Source of the DNA: Bifidobacterium breve
GTDB taxonomy: Bacteria > Actinomycetota > Acidimicrobiia > IMCC26256 > PALSA-555
Reading direction: 5' to 3'
Length of the DNA stretch: 19,909 bases
NCBI GenBank assembly: GCA_945889545.1
Contig: CAMDCC010000017.1
Coordinates: 1-19,909, forward strand
Shown: positions 8,064 to 15,142 of the stretch, piece by piece
How the letters are laid out: every line of letters starts with the position of its first letter
How positions within the stretch are numbered: the stretch's first letter is position 1
Notes under the pieces: model-generated
The model's database searches: none
What the model was told of the DNA's origin: nothing
Seen by the model: only the letters and a program-made list of their open reading frames with translations
Translations under genes and position numbers: made by a program

Positions 8064-9137
8064 TCACGTATACCGCTCGAGGATCGACGTCTCGGCCAGG
8101 CGCGCCAAACCATCCTTGATCGCCTTCGCGCGCGCATCCCCCACACCGTCGACCTGCACGAGATCGGACTCGCTGGCGCGCATGATCTTCTGGAGGTTCG
8201 TGAAGCGATCGACGACATGGTCGGACACCACATCCGGCAGTCGCGGAATCTTGTGCAACAGCCGGAACCCACGCGGCTGCAACGACGAATCGAGACCGAG
8301 ATCGCTGGGCAGCCGCAGCACACCCACCACTTCGGCCAGGTCGAGCACGCTTTCGTCGTCGAGCGCCGCGAGCTGCGCCATCACGTTGACGAGCTCCCAC
8401 TCAGGTTCTTCGGTGAAGTAGTCCTTCGCAACGAGGCGACGGTCGTCTTCGACGCCGCCGATCAGCTCGTCGAGCTGGAGCAACACAAGACGGCCGTCGG
8501 CGCCGAGCTCGATCACGTAGCCCTCGATCTCCTCGGCGATGCGTCGCACCATCTCGGCGCGTTGCAACACCGTCGCGACGTCGCGCACGGTCACGAGGTC
8601 TTCCACTTCGAGCGCTGAAAGCGACCCGCTCACCGCATCGAGGCGGGTCTTGTAACGCTCGAGGATCTGCAGCGCCTGGTCGGCGCGAGCAAGCACCCGC
8701 TGGGTGGGTTCGATGGAGCGCTTCATCCCCCGTACGTGGATCTCTACCTCGACGCGGTCCTCCGACACCGTGATGACCGGCACGTCGATCTGACGGGCGA
8801 CCCGCTCAGCCGTGCGGTGACGCGTGCCGGTCTCGGCGGTGGGGATGTTCGGATCGGGCACGAGGTGCACGTTGGAACGCACGATGCGTTGACAGTCACT
8901 GGTGATGATGATCGCGCCGTCCATCTTCGCCAGCTCCGAGAGCCGCTGGGGTGTGAACTCGGCGTCGAGCAGGAAGCCGCCCGAGCACACCGAGAGCACA
9001 TCGGGGCCGGCACCGATGACGAGGAGCGCGCCCATCCGGGCCTGGATGATGCGCTCGATGCCATCACGCAGCCGCGTGCCTGGCGCTACAAGGCGCAGGG
9101 CGGCCAGCATGGCTTCGGAGCTCGGCGGGGCTGGCAT
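8064..9137 (-). CDS. disA: Diadenylate cyclase / DNA integrity scanning protein DisA
   Basis: Makes c-di-AMP from two ATP; the octameric enzyme scans DNA and its activity falls when it meets branched recombination intermediates. The 357 residues equal the normal length. The N-terminal DAC domain carries both catalytic signatures: DGA (73-75, in KMDGAIIIT) and RHRTAER (106-112). A central helical spine (about 150-290) and a C-terminal helix-hairpin-helix DNA-binding domain (about 290-350, VDGVGDARAKAIKDGL) complete the architecture. The start is ATG at 9137. It follows radA by 66 bp, the conserved radA-disA pairing of actinobacteria and firmicutes in which RadA is known to modulate DisA. No c-di-AMP phosphodiesterase is seen in the window. 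Confidence 0.97.
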   Translation of the reverse strand: MPAPPSSEAMLAALRLVAPGTRLRDGIERIIQARMGALLVIGAGPDVLSVCSGGFLLDAEFTPQRLSELAKMDGAIIITSDCQRIVRSNVHLVPDPNIPTAETGTRHRTAERVARQIDVPVITVSEDRVEVEIHVRGMKRSIEPTQRVLARADQALQILERYKTRLDAVSGSLSALEVEDLVTVRDVATVLQRAEMVRRIAEEIEGYVIELGADGRLVLLQLDELIGGVEDDRRLVAKDYFTEEPEWELVNVMAQLAALDDESVLDLAEVVGVLRLPSDLGLDSSLQPRGFRLLHKIPRLPDVVSDHVVDRFTNLQKIMRASESDLVQVDGVGDARAKAIKDGLARLAETSILERYT

Positions 9138-9156
9138 GACGCGAAGTGACGATACC

Positions 9157-9170
9157 CGGCCTTCGGGCCG
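9157..9170. other. Short hairpin in the radA-disA gap
   Basis: CGGCC (9157-9161) and GGCCG (9166-9170) around a 4-nt loop, in the 66-bp gap between radA and disA. On the transcribed (minus) strand the loop is CGAA. It could attenuate or stabilise the transcript, or be chance in GC-rich DNA. Confidence 0.35.
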
Positions 9171-9203
9171 ACTGAAATGGCTCGGAGCCTCCCAAATGCC
9201 CGG

Positions 9204-10574
9204 TCAGGCCGCTCGGGCCGGAGCATCCGCCTCGCGGAACACGGCCCGCAATGCGTCGGCGAGCGTTGGCACCGCCTGGGTGACGAGGCCCGGCACCTCG
9301 GGCAACGTCGGCGGCCCAACCACATGGGTGAAGCCGAGGCGGGCGGCCTCGGCGAGCCGCCGCGAGGCTTGCGGCACCTGGCGGAGCTCGCCGCCGAGCC
9401 CAACCTCCCCCAGGGCGACCGTGGTGGCAGGCAGCGGACGATCGAGGTGCGCGCTGGCAACTGCCAGCGCGATCGCGAGGTCGGCACCCGGCTCGGTGAC
9501 CCGCACGCCGCCCGCGGCGCTCGCGTACACATCGGTACCCGTGAGCGGAACGCCGGCGCGTTGCTCGAGGACAGCCAAGAGCAACGCGAGGCGAGCGGAG
9601 TCGAGACCGGTGGCCGATCGGCGAGGTGGTCCGCCCCCCGACGGCGCGACCAGTGCCTGCACCTCCACAAGCAGCGGACGCGCCCCGTCGAGCACCGCCG
9701 CGATCGCGGAGCCCGACGTGCCGGAGCGGCGATCGGCCAGGAACAGCGCGGACGCGTCGGGCACGCCGACGAGGCCGGTCTCCCCCATCTCCATGAGCCC
9801 GAGCTCCTGCGTGGAGCCGAACCGATGCTTGAGCGCGTGCAGGAACCGCAGCGTGTGATGGCGGTCGCCGTCGAAGGACACGACGGTGTCGACCACGTGC
9901 TCGAGTGTGCGCGGTCCCGCGAGCGTGCCTTCCTTCGTGACGTGCCCCACGAGGAGCACCGGGAGTGCACGCGCCTTGGCCAGGCTGACGAGTCGGTGCG
10001 CGCAGTCGCGTACCTGCGTGATCGAACCGGGCGCGCCGGGCAGCGCGGGATCGGTGACAGCTTGGATGGAGTCGACGGCGAGCACATCGGGCTGCGCGTT
10101 GTCGACATGCGCGAGCACATCGGGGAGCGAGGTGTCGGCAACGAGCAGGAGCCCCGCCTCCAACGCGCCGACGCGCTCGGCCCGCAGACGAACTTGCTCC
10201 GGCGACTCTTCGGCGCCGACCAGCAGACACCGAGCGCCCGCCGCCGCCATCGCACCGAGTGCTTGAAGCAACAGCGTGCTCTTGCCCATGCCGGGTTCGC
10301 CGCCGAGCAACGTGACCGAACCGGGCACCAGCCCACCGCCCAGCACGCGGTCGAGCTCGCCGATCCCGGTGCGGCGCCGATCGGATGCGCTGGTGGCCAC
10401 CTCTCCGATCGGGACCGGCGCGTCGAGGTGTCTTGGGCTACCGGACGGGGTGGTTTGGCTGGAGATCATGGATCCCCACTCGCCGCAGCCGGGGCACCGC
10501 CCCAACCAACGCGGGGCCTCGGCCCCGCAGCCTTCACACCGATGAACTGTCTTCTGCTTCATACCCCGCACCAT
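9204..10574 (-). CDS. radA: DNA repair protein RadA (Sms)
   Basis: RecA-like ATPase that drives branch migration and processes recombination intermediates. 456 residues, normal length. It has the N-terminal C4 zinc finger (Cys13, Cys16, Cys27, Cys30), Walker A GGEPGMGKS (91-99), Walker B VLAVDS (164-169) and a C-terminal Lon-protease-like domain (about 300-440, GGVRVTEPGADLAIALAVASAHL). The RadA-specific KNRFG motif reads KHRFG (249-253). The ATG at 10574 is chosen because AGGGGAG lies 4 nt upstream. The ATG at 10562 (MKQKTVHRC) would give the more usual RadA N-terminus and remains possible. The gene start lies inside the end of the methyltransferase gene (41-bp overlap), implying coupled translation. 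Pairs with disA downstream. Confidence 0.97.
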   Translation of the reverse strand: MVRGMKQKTVHRCEGCGAEAPRWLGRCPGCGEWGSMISSQTTPSGSPRHLDAPVPIGEVATSASDRRRTGIGELDRVLGGGLVPGSVTLLGGEPGMGKSTLLLQALGAMAAAGARCLLVGAEESPEQVRLRAERVGALEAGLLLVADTSLPDVLAHVDNAQPDVLAVDSIQAVTDPALPGAPGSITQVRDCAHRLVSLAKARALPVLLVGHVTKEGTLAGPRTLEHVVDTVVSFDGDRHHTLRFLHALKHRFGSTQELGLMEMGETGLVGVPDASALFLADRRSGTSGSAIAAVLDGARPLLVEVQALVAPSGGGPPRRSATGLDSARLALLLAVLEQRAGVPLTGTDVYASAAGGVRVTEPGADLAIALAVASAHLDRPLPATTVALGEVGLGGELRQVPQASRRLAEAARLGFTHVVGPPTLPEVPGLVTQAVPTLADALRAVFREADAPARAA

Positions 10575-11499
10575 CGCGCTCCCCTGTGACAGCGTCGGAA
10601 AGCTCGAGCTGCTCGGCGGACAGCGGACTTGAGGGAGCGGGCCACGCCGGCGTGGGAAATGCCGGCGTGGGAAGCGGCGGCGGCAGGGGCTCGGGTTCCG
10701 GCTCCACCGTGACTTCCACTACGTCCTCAGGCTCAGGCACGGGATCGGCGTCGGGTTGCTTGGCAACGGGTGTAGCGGCCGGCTTCGTGCCGGTGACATA
10801 TCGGGCCGGTGGCAACAGGTGCCAGATGCGTCGAGATCGCCGGACGTCGACAAGGTTGCACGCTCGAAGCGCGTCGACGTAGTTGCTCGTGTTGTGACGG
10901 TCGATGAGCACAACCAGTCCGCCCGGCATGAGCACGCGGGCGATCTCACGGATCGCGTGCACGCGCGACTCGAACCCGGCGATGTGGTGGAGCGCGAGCC
11001 CTGAGACCACGGCGTCAAACGAGTTATCAGGAAACGGCAGTGCGCGTACATCGGCACTCGTCACGTCGAGCTGGTGGTCCACTCCCTCGAAGTGCGCGTT
11101 GCGGAGGGCGAGCTCGGCGTCGATCACCACGCCGTCCACCGCATGCCACCGGTCCACGCCATACGCACGGCCCTGGTCGTTCAACCGGCGCGCAACTTCA
11201 ACCAGCAGCAGACCACGACCGCAGCCCACGTCGAGCACGCGTTCGTCACCCTGGAGCTCGAGGCGGTCGATGACCCGGACGCGCTCGCGAAGCTTGTGCA
11301 CTCGACTCGAGCGCACGAGCTCGAGACCGATCAGCGAGATGAGCAGCGCAGCTCCGAACGCGACGGCCATGACGCCAACGTGATCGAGGATCCCACTCAC
11401 CACGGTCACAAGTAACGCGACGGCCACACCCAGCCCGAGACCGCGCAGCGCACCGGGCGAGTCGATCCCGTAATCACCTGCTGGTCCTGTTTGCTGCAC
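10534..11499 (-). CDS. Membrane-anchored class I SAM-dependent methyltransferase
   Basis: 321 residues. Two N-terminal membrane helices (about 19-39 and 43-63) precede a Rossmann-type methyltransferase domain (about 70-235). Motif I is VLDVGCGRG (88-96), an acidic motif II lies in YGVDRW (113-118), then DVTSADVRALPFPDNSFDAVVSGLALHH, typical of ubiE/methyltransf_11 enzymes. The C-terminal tail (about 238-321) is rich in Pro and Glu, with a near-repeat PTPAFPTPAWPAP. The domain should face the cytoplasm. The start is GTG at 11499, 24 bp after the kinase stop; no good ribosome site is seen. The end overlaps radA by 41 bp. The substrate is unknown. The two hydrophobic helices plus a domain that handles small molecules or lipids suggest a membrane or quinone-like substrate, but this is inference. 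Confidence 0.88.
   Translation of the reverse strand: MQQTGPAGDYGIDSPGALRGLGLGVAVALLVTVVSGILDHVGVMAVAFGAALLISLIGLELVRSSRVHKLRERVRVIDRLELQGDERVLDVGCGRGLLLVEVARRLNDQGRAYGVDRWHAVDGVVIDAELALRNAHFEGVDHQLDVTSADVRALPFPDNSFDAVVSGLALHHIAGFESRVHAIREIARVLMPGGLVVLIDRHNTSNYVDALRACNLVDVRRSRRIWHLLPPARYVTGTKPAATPVAKQPDADPVPEPEDVVEVTVEPEPEPLPPPLPTPAFPTPAWPAPSSPLSAEQLELSDAVTGERDGAGYEAEDSSSV
10579..10585 (-). promoter_or_regulatory. Ribosome binding site of radA
   Basis: AGGGGAG on the minus strand, 4 nt before the ATG at 10574, embedded in the methyltransferase coding sequence. It favours that start over the ATG 12 nt downstream. Confidence 0.6.
10642..10673. repeat. Short direct repeat with palindrome in methyltransferase tail
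   Basis: GCCGGCGTGGGAA occurs at 10646-10658 and again at 10661-10673 (15-bp period). The first copy is part of a perfect 14-bp palindrome, CCACGCCGGCGTGG (10642-10655). In the coding frame this yields the PTPA repeat, so it is most simply a coding repeat. Confidence 0.6.
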
Positions 11500-11523
11500 T
11501 CGAAAGAGTTTGGCCTGCGCTCT

Positions 11524-12879
11524 CTAGCTGCCGGTGTTGGCGGCGAACGTCACTCGGAAGCGGGCGCCGCCGCCTTCGGCTGGCTCAACGGTGGCGCGTC
11601 CACCGTGGGCCTCGGCGACCTGCCGCACGATGGCGAGCCCGAGTCCGGAGCCGGGCAGGCTGCGGGCTGCGGGGGCTCGCCAGAACCGGTCGAACACCAG
11701 CGGCGCATCGGCTGGGTCCACACCGGGGCCGTGGTCGCGCACGGTGACTTCGGACCCGGCGACGGCCACTTCGACGATGGCCCCCTCGGGACTCCATTTG
11801 CCTGCGTTGTCGAGCAGGTTGGTAACGGCGAGGCCGATCCGATCGGGCACCCCCGTGACCGTTGAGGGAACGAGGTGCGTCTCGAACCGCACGGCGGGCC
11901 AATGGAACTCCGCGTTCTCGACTGCTTCGCTCACGACTTCGTCGAGGCGTACCCGCTCCACGTGCTCGACCGGCTCGTCGCCGCGAGCGAGGTCGATGAC
12001 TCCCCCGACGAGCGCACTGAGCTCCATGAGCTGTCCGTCGATGTCGCGACGCAGGCGCTCCCGGTCGTCGACGCTGAGCTCGCCTTCGCGAGCGAGCACC
12101 TCGATGTTCGTGCGCAGGCTGGTGATCGGAGTGCGCAGCTCGTGCGAAGCATCGGCGACGAGGCGGCGCTGTGCGGTAAGCGACTCGTCGAGTGCGGCGA
12201 GCATCGAGTTGAAGCTGGTCGCGAGGCGCGCGACCTCGTCGTCTCCTCCCCCTTGTCCGAAATCGCCCATGTCCACCCGGCGCGAAAGGTCTCTGGTTGC
12301 CGTCACGTCCTCGACCGTCTCGGTGAGCCGGTGGACCGGACGCAACGTGGCTCGAGCCGCGAGCAAGGCCAGGATCGCGGCCACGATCACGCCGACCCCG
12401 GCGGCGGCGAGCAGGAGCCAGCGCAGGTCGCCGAGCACGGCGTCGACCTCGTCGAGCGGTCGCGCCACTTGGAGCGCGTTGCCGCGGGTCCAGGGCACGG
12501 TGAGCACGCGGATCTCGGTGCCATCAATCTCAGTTTCCGAGTAGAAGGCGTCGCGTTCGTCGGCGGCGACGGCGCGCGCTGCGTTGCTGATGGGCAGCGG
12601 TCCACCGGCACCGCTGGAAGCCCGCACGTCACCACTCTCGGTGATGATCTGCGCGAATCCACCCGCCGCGCCCAACGCCGGTGGTGGGAGCCGAGCGGGA
12701 GCACCGGGCGCGCGTCGATCGCGCAGGTTCGTGAGCTGACGGGCGCGCTCTTGGAGCGTCTCGTCGACGTTCTTGCGCAGCTCACTGTCGGTGGCGTTAT
12801 ACGCAAACAGTGCCACCGCGATGGAAGCGAGCGCGGCCGCCGCGACTGCGGCGAGAACCAGGCGTCGGCGCAGGCTCAC
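11524..12879 (-). CDS. MprB-like sensor histidine kinase
   Basis: 451-residue membrane sensor kinase of the HAMP/HisKA/HATPase_c type. Helix 1 at about 7-27, an extracytoplasmic sensor domain (about 28-153), helix 2 at about 154-175, HAMP at 176-230. The phosphoacceptor is His246 in DASHELRTP. ATP-binding motifs: N box NLLDN (354-358), G1 DHGPGV (382-387), F box FDRFWRA (396-402), G2 GSGLGLAIV (410-418). All catalytic residues are present. The start is GTG at 12879, with a basic VSLRRRL leader before the first helix. It lies 24 bp after the response regulator, the standard regulator-kinase order of mycobacterial MprAB, which handles envelope stress. The similarity to MprB is by layout and motif only, and the signal sensed here is unknown. 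Confidence 0.93.
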   Translation of the reverse strand: MSLRRRLVLAAVAAAALASIAVALFAYNATDSELRKNVDETLQERARQLTNLRDRRAPGAPARLPPPALGAAGGFAQIITESGDVRASSGAGGPLPISNAARAVAADERDAFYSETEIDGTEIRVLTVPWTRGNALQVARPLDEVDAVLGDLRWLLLAAAGVGVIVAAILALLAARATLRPVHRLTETVEDVTATRDLSRRVDMGDFGQGGGDDEVARLATSFNSMLAALDESLTAQRRLVADASHELRTPITSLRTNIEVLAREGELSVDDRERLRRDIDGQLMELSALVGGVIDLARGDEPVEHVERVRLDEVVSEAVENAEFHWPAVRFETHLVPSTVTGVPDRIGLAVTNLLDNAGKWSPEGAIVEVAVAGSEVTVRDHGPGVDPADAPLVFDRFWRAPAARSLPGSGLGLAIVRQVAEAHGGRATVEPAEGGGARFRVTFAANTGS

Positions 12880-12903
12880 AGTTCGCGCCCGCTCATACCA
12901 GGC

Positions 12904-13590
12904 TCATGTTTCGCGCAAGGAGTACCCGATGCCGCGCACGGTGTGGAGCAGCCGCGGCTCGCCGTCGGCTTCGGTCTTGCGGCGCAAGTACCCGATGTAC
13001 ACCTCGAGCGAGTTGGACGCCGGGCCGAAGTCGTAGCCCCAGACGCGCTCGAAGATCAGCGATCGTGGGAGCACTTGGCGCGGGTTCTCGAGGAACAGCT
13101 CGAGGAGGGCGAACTCGGTGCGGGTGAGCTCGAGCAGTCGTTCGCCGCAATGCACTTCACGGGTGCCGGGGTGGAGCGTGAGGTGCGCATACGTCATGAC
13201 CTCGGCGCTTTCGAGCCCGGGGTCACGGTCGTCGATTCGGCGCAACAGCGCACGGAGCCGAGCGAGCAGCTCGTCGAGCGCGAACGGCTTGACCACGTAG
13301 TCGTCGGCGCCCGCGTCGAGCCCTTCCACCCGTTCCTCGATCGCATCGCGGGCCGTCAACATCAGGATCGGGGTGCGATCGCCACCTTTCCGGAGCTGGC
13401 GGCACACCTCGAGGCCGTCCACATCGGGCAGGCGCAGGTCGAGCACGACCGCATCGGCCGGCTGACGTTGCTGGCGTTCGACCGCAGGCAGGCCGGCGCT
13501 CACGGTCTCCACCTCATACCCCTCGAGATGCAGGGCGCGCTCCAACGCCTCACGCACCGCCCGGTCATCGTCGACGAGCAGCACGCGCAT
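12904..13590 (-). CDS. OmpR/MprA-like response regulator (possible internal start)
   Basis: From the ATG at 13590 this is a complete 228-residue OmpR-family regulator. Receiver domain 1-120 with acidic pocket Asp7-Asp9, phospho-acceptor Asp51 (VVLDLRLPDVDG), Thr79 and Lys101 (VVKPF). The winged-helix DNA-binding domain (about 135-226) ends in VWGYDFGPASNSLEVYIGYLRRK and LLHTVRGIGYSL. Its partner is the kinase 24 bp downstream. The ATG is the family's normal start (MRVLLVDDD), but it has no clear ribosome site, and the frame is continuous with the upstream HNH gene. So it may be made from an internal start, as part of a fusion, or both. A 12-bp palindrome lies 10 bp upstream of this ATG. Confidence 0.9.
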   Translation of the reverse strand: MRVLLVDDDRAVREALERALHLEGYEVETVSAGLPAVERQQRQPADAVVLDLRLPDVDGLEVCRQLRKGGDRTPILMLTARDAIEERVEGLDAGADDYVVKPFALDELLARLRALLRRIDDRDPGLESAEVMTYAHLTLHPGTREVHCGERLLELTRTEFALLELFLENPRQVLPRSLIFERVWGYDFGPASNSLEVYIGYLRRKTEADGEPRLLHTVRGIGYSLRET

Positions 13591-14850
13591 CACCGAAGTC
13601 TGGCGCGCCAGCCTGAGAGGTTGCTGAATCACGGTTGTGGGCTCACGCCGTGCGCTCACGATCGCCGCGGTGGATCGGGTCCGGTCCAGTCGGCGGCGGG
13701 GGACGAAGCGCTTGTTGGCGCCTTCGCCGAGGAGTCGCAGGTTGTGGGCGTGCTTGTAGCGGTGGTGGTACTTGCAGAGCGGATTGAGATTCGAGAGTCG
13801 GGTGGGGCCACCTTCTGACCACGGCCGGTTGTGGTCGTCCTCGAGATGTCGGCTGACATCACAGCCTTCGATCACACACTGGGAGTAGAGCTCGGCGAGT
13901 GCGGTTTCGAGGACGGCGGGAACCTTGCGGCCGAGGTGCACAACCGAGTGCACGTCGACCCCGTCGGTGACGATCGCTTTGAAGAACGCGCCTTGGGCCA
14001 TCCGCAACGCGACCGCCACCGGGATGGGGCCGGTGCCGACGATCTCGCACACCTCACCGGGCTCGGACCATCCGCGCAACGCAGCGGCATCGAGACGCAC
14101 CACCACCGTCGTGTCGCCTCCCGACGACTTCGCGGGTGCGCGCTCCCCGTTCGAGGCGTCGGCCATCGCGACCAGCGCATCGAACGCGTAGGCCTCGGGC
14201 CGTTCGTACTCGCCCGTCTTGCGGGCCGCGGCGAACAACTCCTTCTCGAACGGGACAAGCCGCGCCATGATCCGCGCCGTCGCATCCACCGGGCCGCGCA
14301 CATCGATGCGGCCGGTCCCGTCGGGATCCTCGAAATGTCGGATCGCGCGCGCCTTGCGGATGCGCTCGTAGTTCGCCATCTCATCCGTGCGCGCCGCTGC
14401 GCGCGTTCGGGCGCAACGGTCCTTCAACGTCTTCATTCCGTCGCGCTCGGCGCTTCGCAGCAACTCGCGTTCAGCATCCGGGTCGGCACTCGCCGCCCCG
14501 ACCACCTCGTTCGCCTGTGGGCCCGACAGGCGCCCGGCGCGCATCGCGGCCTGCGTCGCCGGCAGCTCGACCACCTTCTCCGCGGTGTCCAACGTGGCCC
14601 GCGCCGCCCCCACCGAGGTGCCAGCAAGTGACGCCAGCCAGGTGGCCGCATCGCGGTGATACCCACCGGCCCATGCACCTGTGACCTTGACGCGCTGCAC
14701 AGCCAGGGTCGTGGCGGCATCTGCCAGCTTCTTGATCTGCGCGCACTGCTCCACCAACCGCCGCGCCTGACCCCCATCCAGTACGTCGACATCGAGCTCA
14801 GCCACGCCCGCACGAAGGAGCTCGAGAGTCTGGGCGATCTTGGCGGACAT
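12904..14850 (-). CDS. DUF222-HNH endonuclease fused in frame to response regulator (648 aa)
   Basis: From the ATG at 14850 (GGAGG 4 nt upstream) a single frame runs 648 codons with no stop. Residues 1-about 300 are DUF222 (WLASLAGTSVGAARATLDTAEKVVELPATQ, then GRLSGPQANEV), the domain of the actinobacterial 13E12 repeat family. Residues 323-367 are the HNH nuclease: Cys325 and Cys330, the DDHNRPW core (His340, Asn341), Cys359, then HHRYKH (His362, His363, His367). Short sequence ending FVPR (to about 384) resembles the usual end of such proteins. About 36 basic, low-complexity residues then lead into the complete response regulator at 421-648. Family members are thought to be mobile or DNA-damage-related nucleases; the target is unknown. 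Either this is a true nuclease-regulator fusion or the HNH stop codon has been lost. The HNH part alone would be 13591-14850. Confidence 0.8.
   Translation of the reverse strand: MSAKIAQTLELLRAGVAELDVDVLDGGQARRLVEQCAQIKKLADAATTLAVQRVKVTGAWAGGYHRDAATWLASLAGTSVGAARATLDTAEKVVELPATQAAMRAGRLSGPQANEVVGAASADPDAERELLRSAERDGMKTLKDRCARTRAAARTDEMANYERIRKARAIRHFEDPDGTGRIDVRGPVDATARIMARLVPFEKELFAAARKTGEYERPEAYAFDALVAMADASNGERAPAKSSGGDTTVVVRLDAAALRGWSEPGEVCEIVGTGPIPVAVALRMAQGAFFKAIVTDGVDVHSVVHLGRKVPAVLETALAELYSQCVIEGCDVSRHLEDDHNRPWSEGGPTRLSNLNPLCKYHHRYKHAHNLRLLGEGANKRFVPRRRLDRTRSTAAIVSARREPTTVIQQPLRLARQTSVMRVLLVDDDRAVREALERALHLEGYEVETVSAGLPAVERQQRQPADAVVLDLRLPDVDGLEVCRQLRKGGDRTPILMLTARDAIEERVEGLDAGADDYVVKPFALDELLARLRALLRRIDDRDPGLESAEVMTYAHLTLHPGTREVHCGERLLELTRTEFALLELFLENPRQVLPRSLIFERVWGYDFGPASNSLEVYIGYLRRKTEADGEPRLLHTVRGIGYSLRET
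13600..13611. promoter_or_regulatory. 12-bp perfect palindrome before response-regulator ATG
   Basis: CTGGCGCGCCAG, 10 bp upstream of the regulator ATG at 13590 and inside the HNH-regulator linker. It could be an operator for autoregulation or a coding coincidence in GC-rich sequence. Confidence 0.3.
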
Positions 14851-14854
14851 CACA

Positions 14855-14859
14855 CCTCC
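14855..14859 (-). promoter_or_regulatory. Ribosome binding site of the HNH gene
   Basis: GGAGG within GGGGAGGTG on the minus strand, 4 nt before the ATG at 14850. It is the strongest Shine-Dalgarno of the block and sets the start there rather than at the further in-frame start near 14904, which would fall in the promoter. Confidence 0.75.
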
Positions 14860-14902
14860 CCGAGGAGTTGGCCGAACCTCAACTGGGGGAAGTGCTCCCG
14901 GC

Positions 14903-14932
14903 ACTCTACCGAACGTATGTTCGCAATGTCAA
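14903..14932 (-). promoter_or_regulatory. Sigma-70-type promoter of the HNH gene
   Basis: On the minus strand: perfect -35 TTGACA (14927-14932), 18-bp spacer, -10 TAGAGT (14903-14908; 4/6 match including the TAnnnT core). Transcription would begin near 14896, giving a leader of about 46 nt that ends in the strong ribosome site. The spacer carries a LexA box. Confidence 0.8.
14910..14923. promoter_or_regulatory. LexA (SOS) box
   Basis: CGAACGTATGTTCG is a perfect match to the Gram-positive/actinobacterial SOS consensus CGAAC-RNRY-GTTYG and a perfect 5+5 inverted repeat. It lies wholly between the -35 and -10 boxes, where bound LexA would block RNA polymerase. 13E12-family HNH genes are known LexA targets in mycobacteria, which fits. 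Confidence 0.85.
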
Positions 14933-15142
14933 GTCGGGAGCAAGAATCTTCTGCGAGCTACTTGCCCAATACAGCGGCCAGTACGGCCACGACGACGACC
15001 GCCAGACCGACCACGGCGGGAATTCTCACAGCCGAATCTTGCCCGCCCCTCTACGGCGGTGTCGGGCGGCGTACCCCGACTTGGTTCTGAGATCTTCCCG
15101 AAGAGTGCGTGAGGGTCCCGTGTCGGGAGCGCCGCTCACCCC
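14933..15142. other. Gap between lipoprotein gene and HNH promoter
   Basis: Apart from the candidate microprotein, I see no gene or clear RNA here. Widely spaced CCCGAC/GTCGGG arms occur but form no convincing structure. The lipoprotein gene ends in a CCCAGG-CCGA-CCTGGG hairpin at its stop codon, which could help end the clpC transcript. Confidence 0.4.
14958..15029 (-). CDS. Candidate 23-residue hydrophobic microprotein
   Basis: Small frame from GTG (15027-15029) to TAG (14958-14960) reading MRIPAVVGLAVVVVAVLAAVLGK: one basic residue, a single membrane-helix-like stretch and a C-terminal Lys. An in-frame TAG eight codons upstream rules out a longer protein. The ribosome site is weak (a GGGG run about 14 nt upstream). 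It lies just upstream of the SOS promoter in the largest gap of this region. It may be a real membrane microprotein or chance; not recognised as a known family. Confidence 0.3.
   Translation of the reverse strand: MRIPAVVGLAVVVVAVLAAVLGK

Noticed and set aside
14851..14904. Longer HNH start near 14904
   Set aside because: It overlaps the -10 box of the promoter and lies upstream of the predicted transcription start; the ATG at 14850 has a strong ribosome site.
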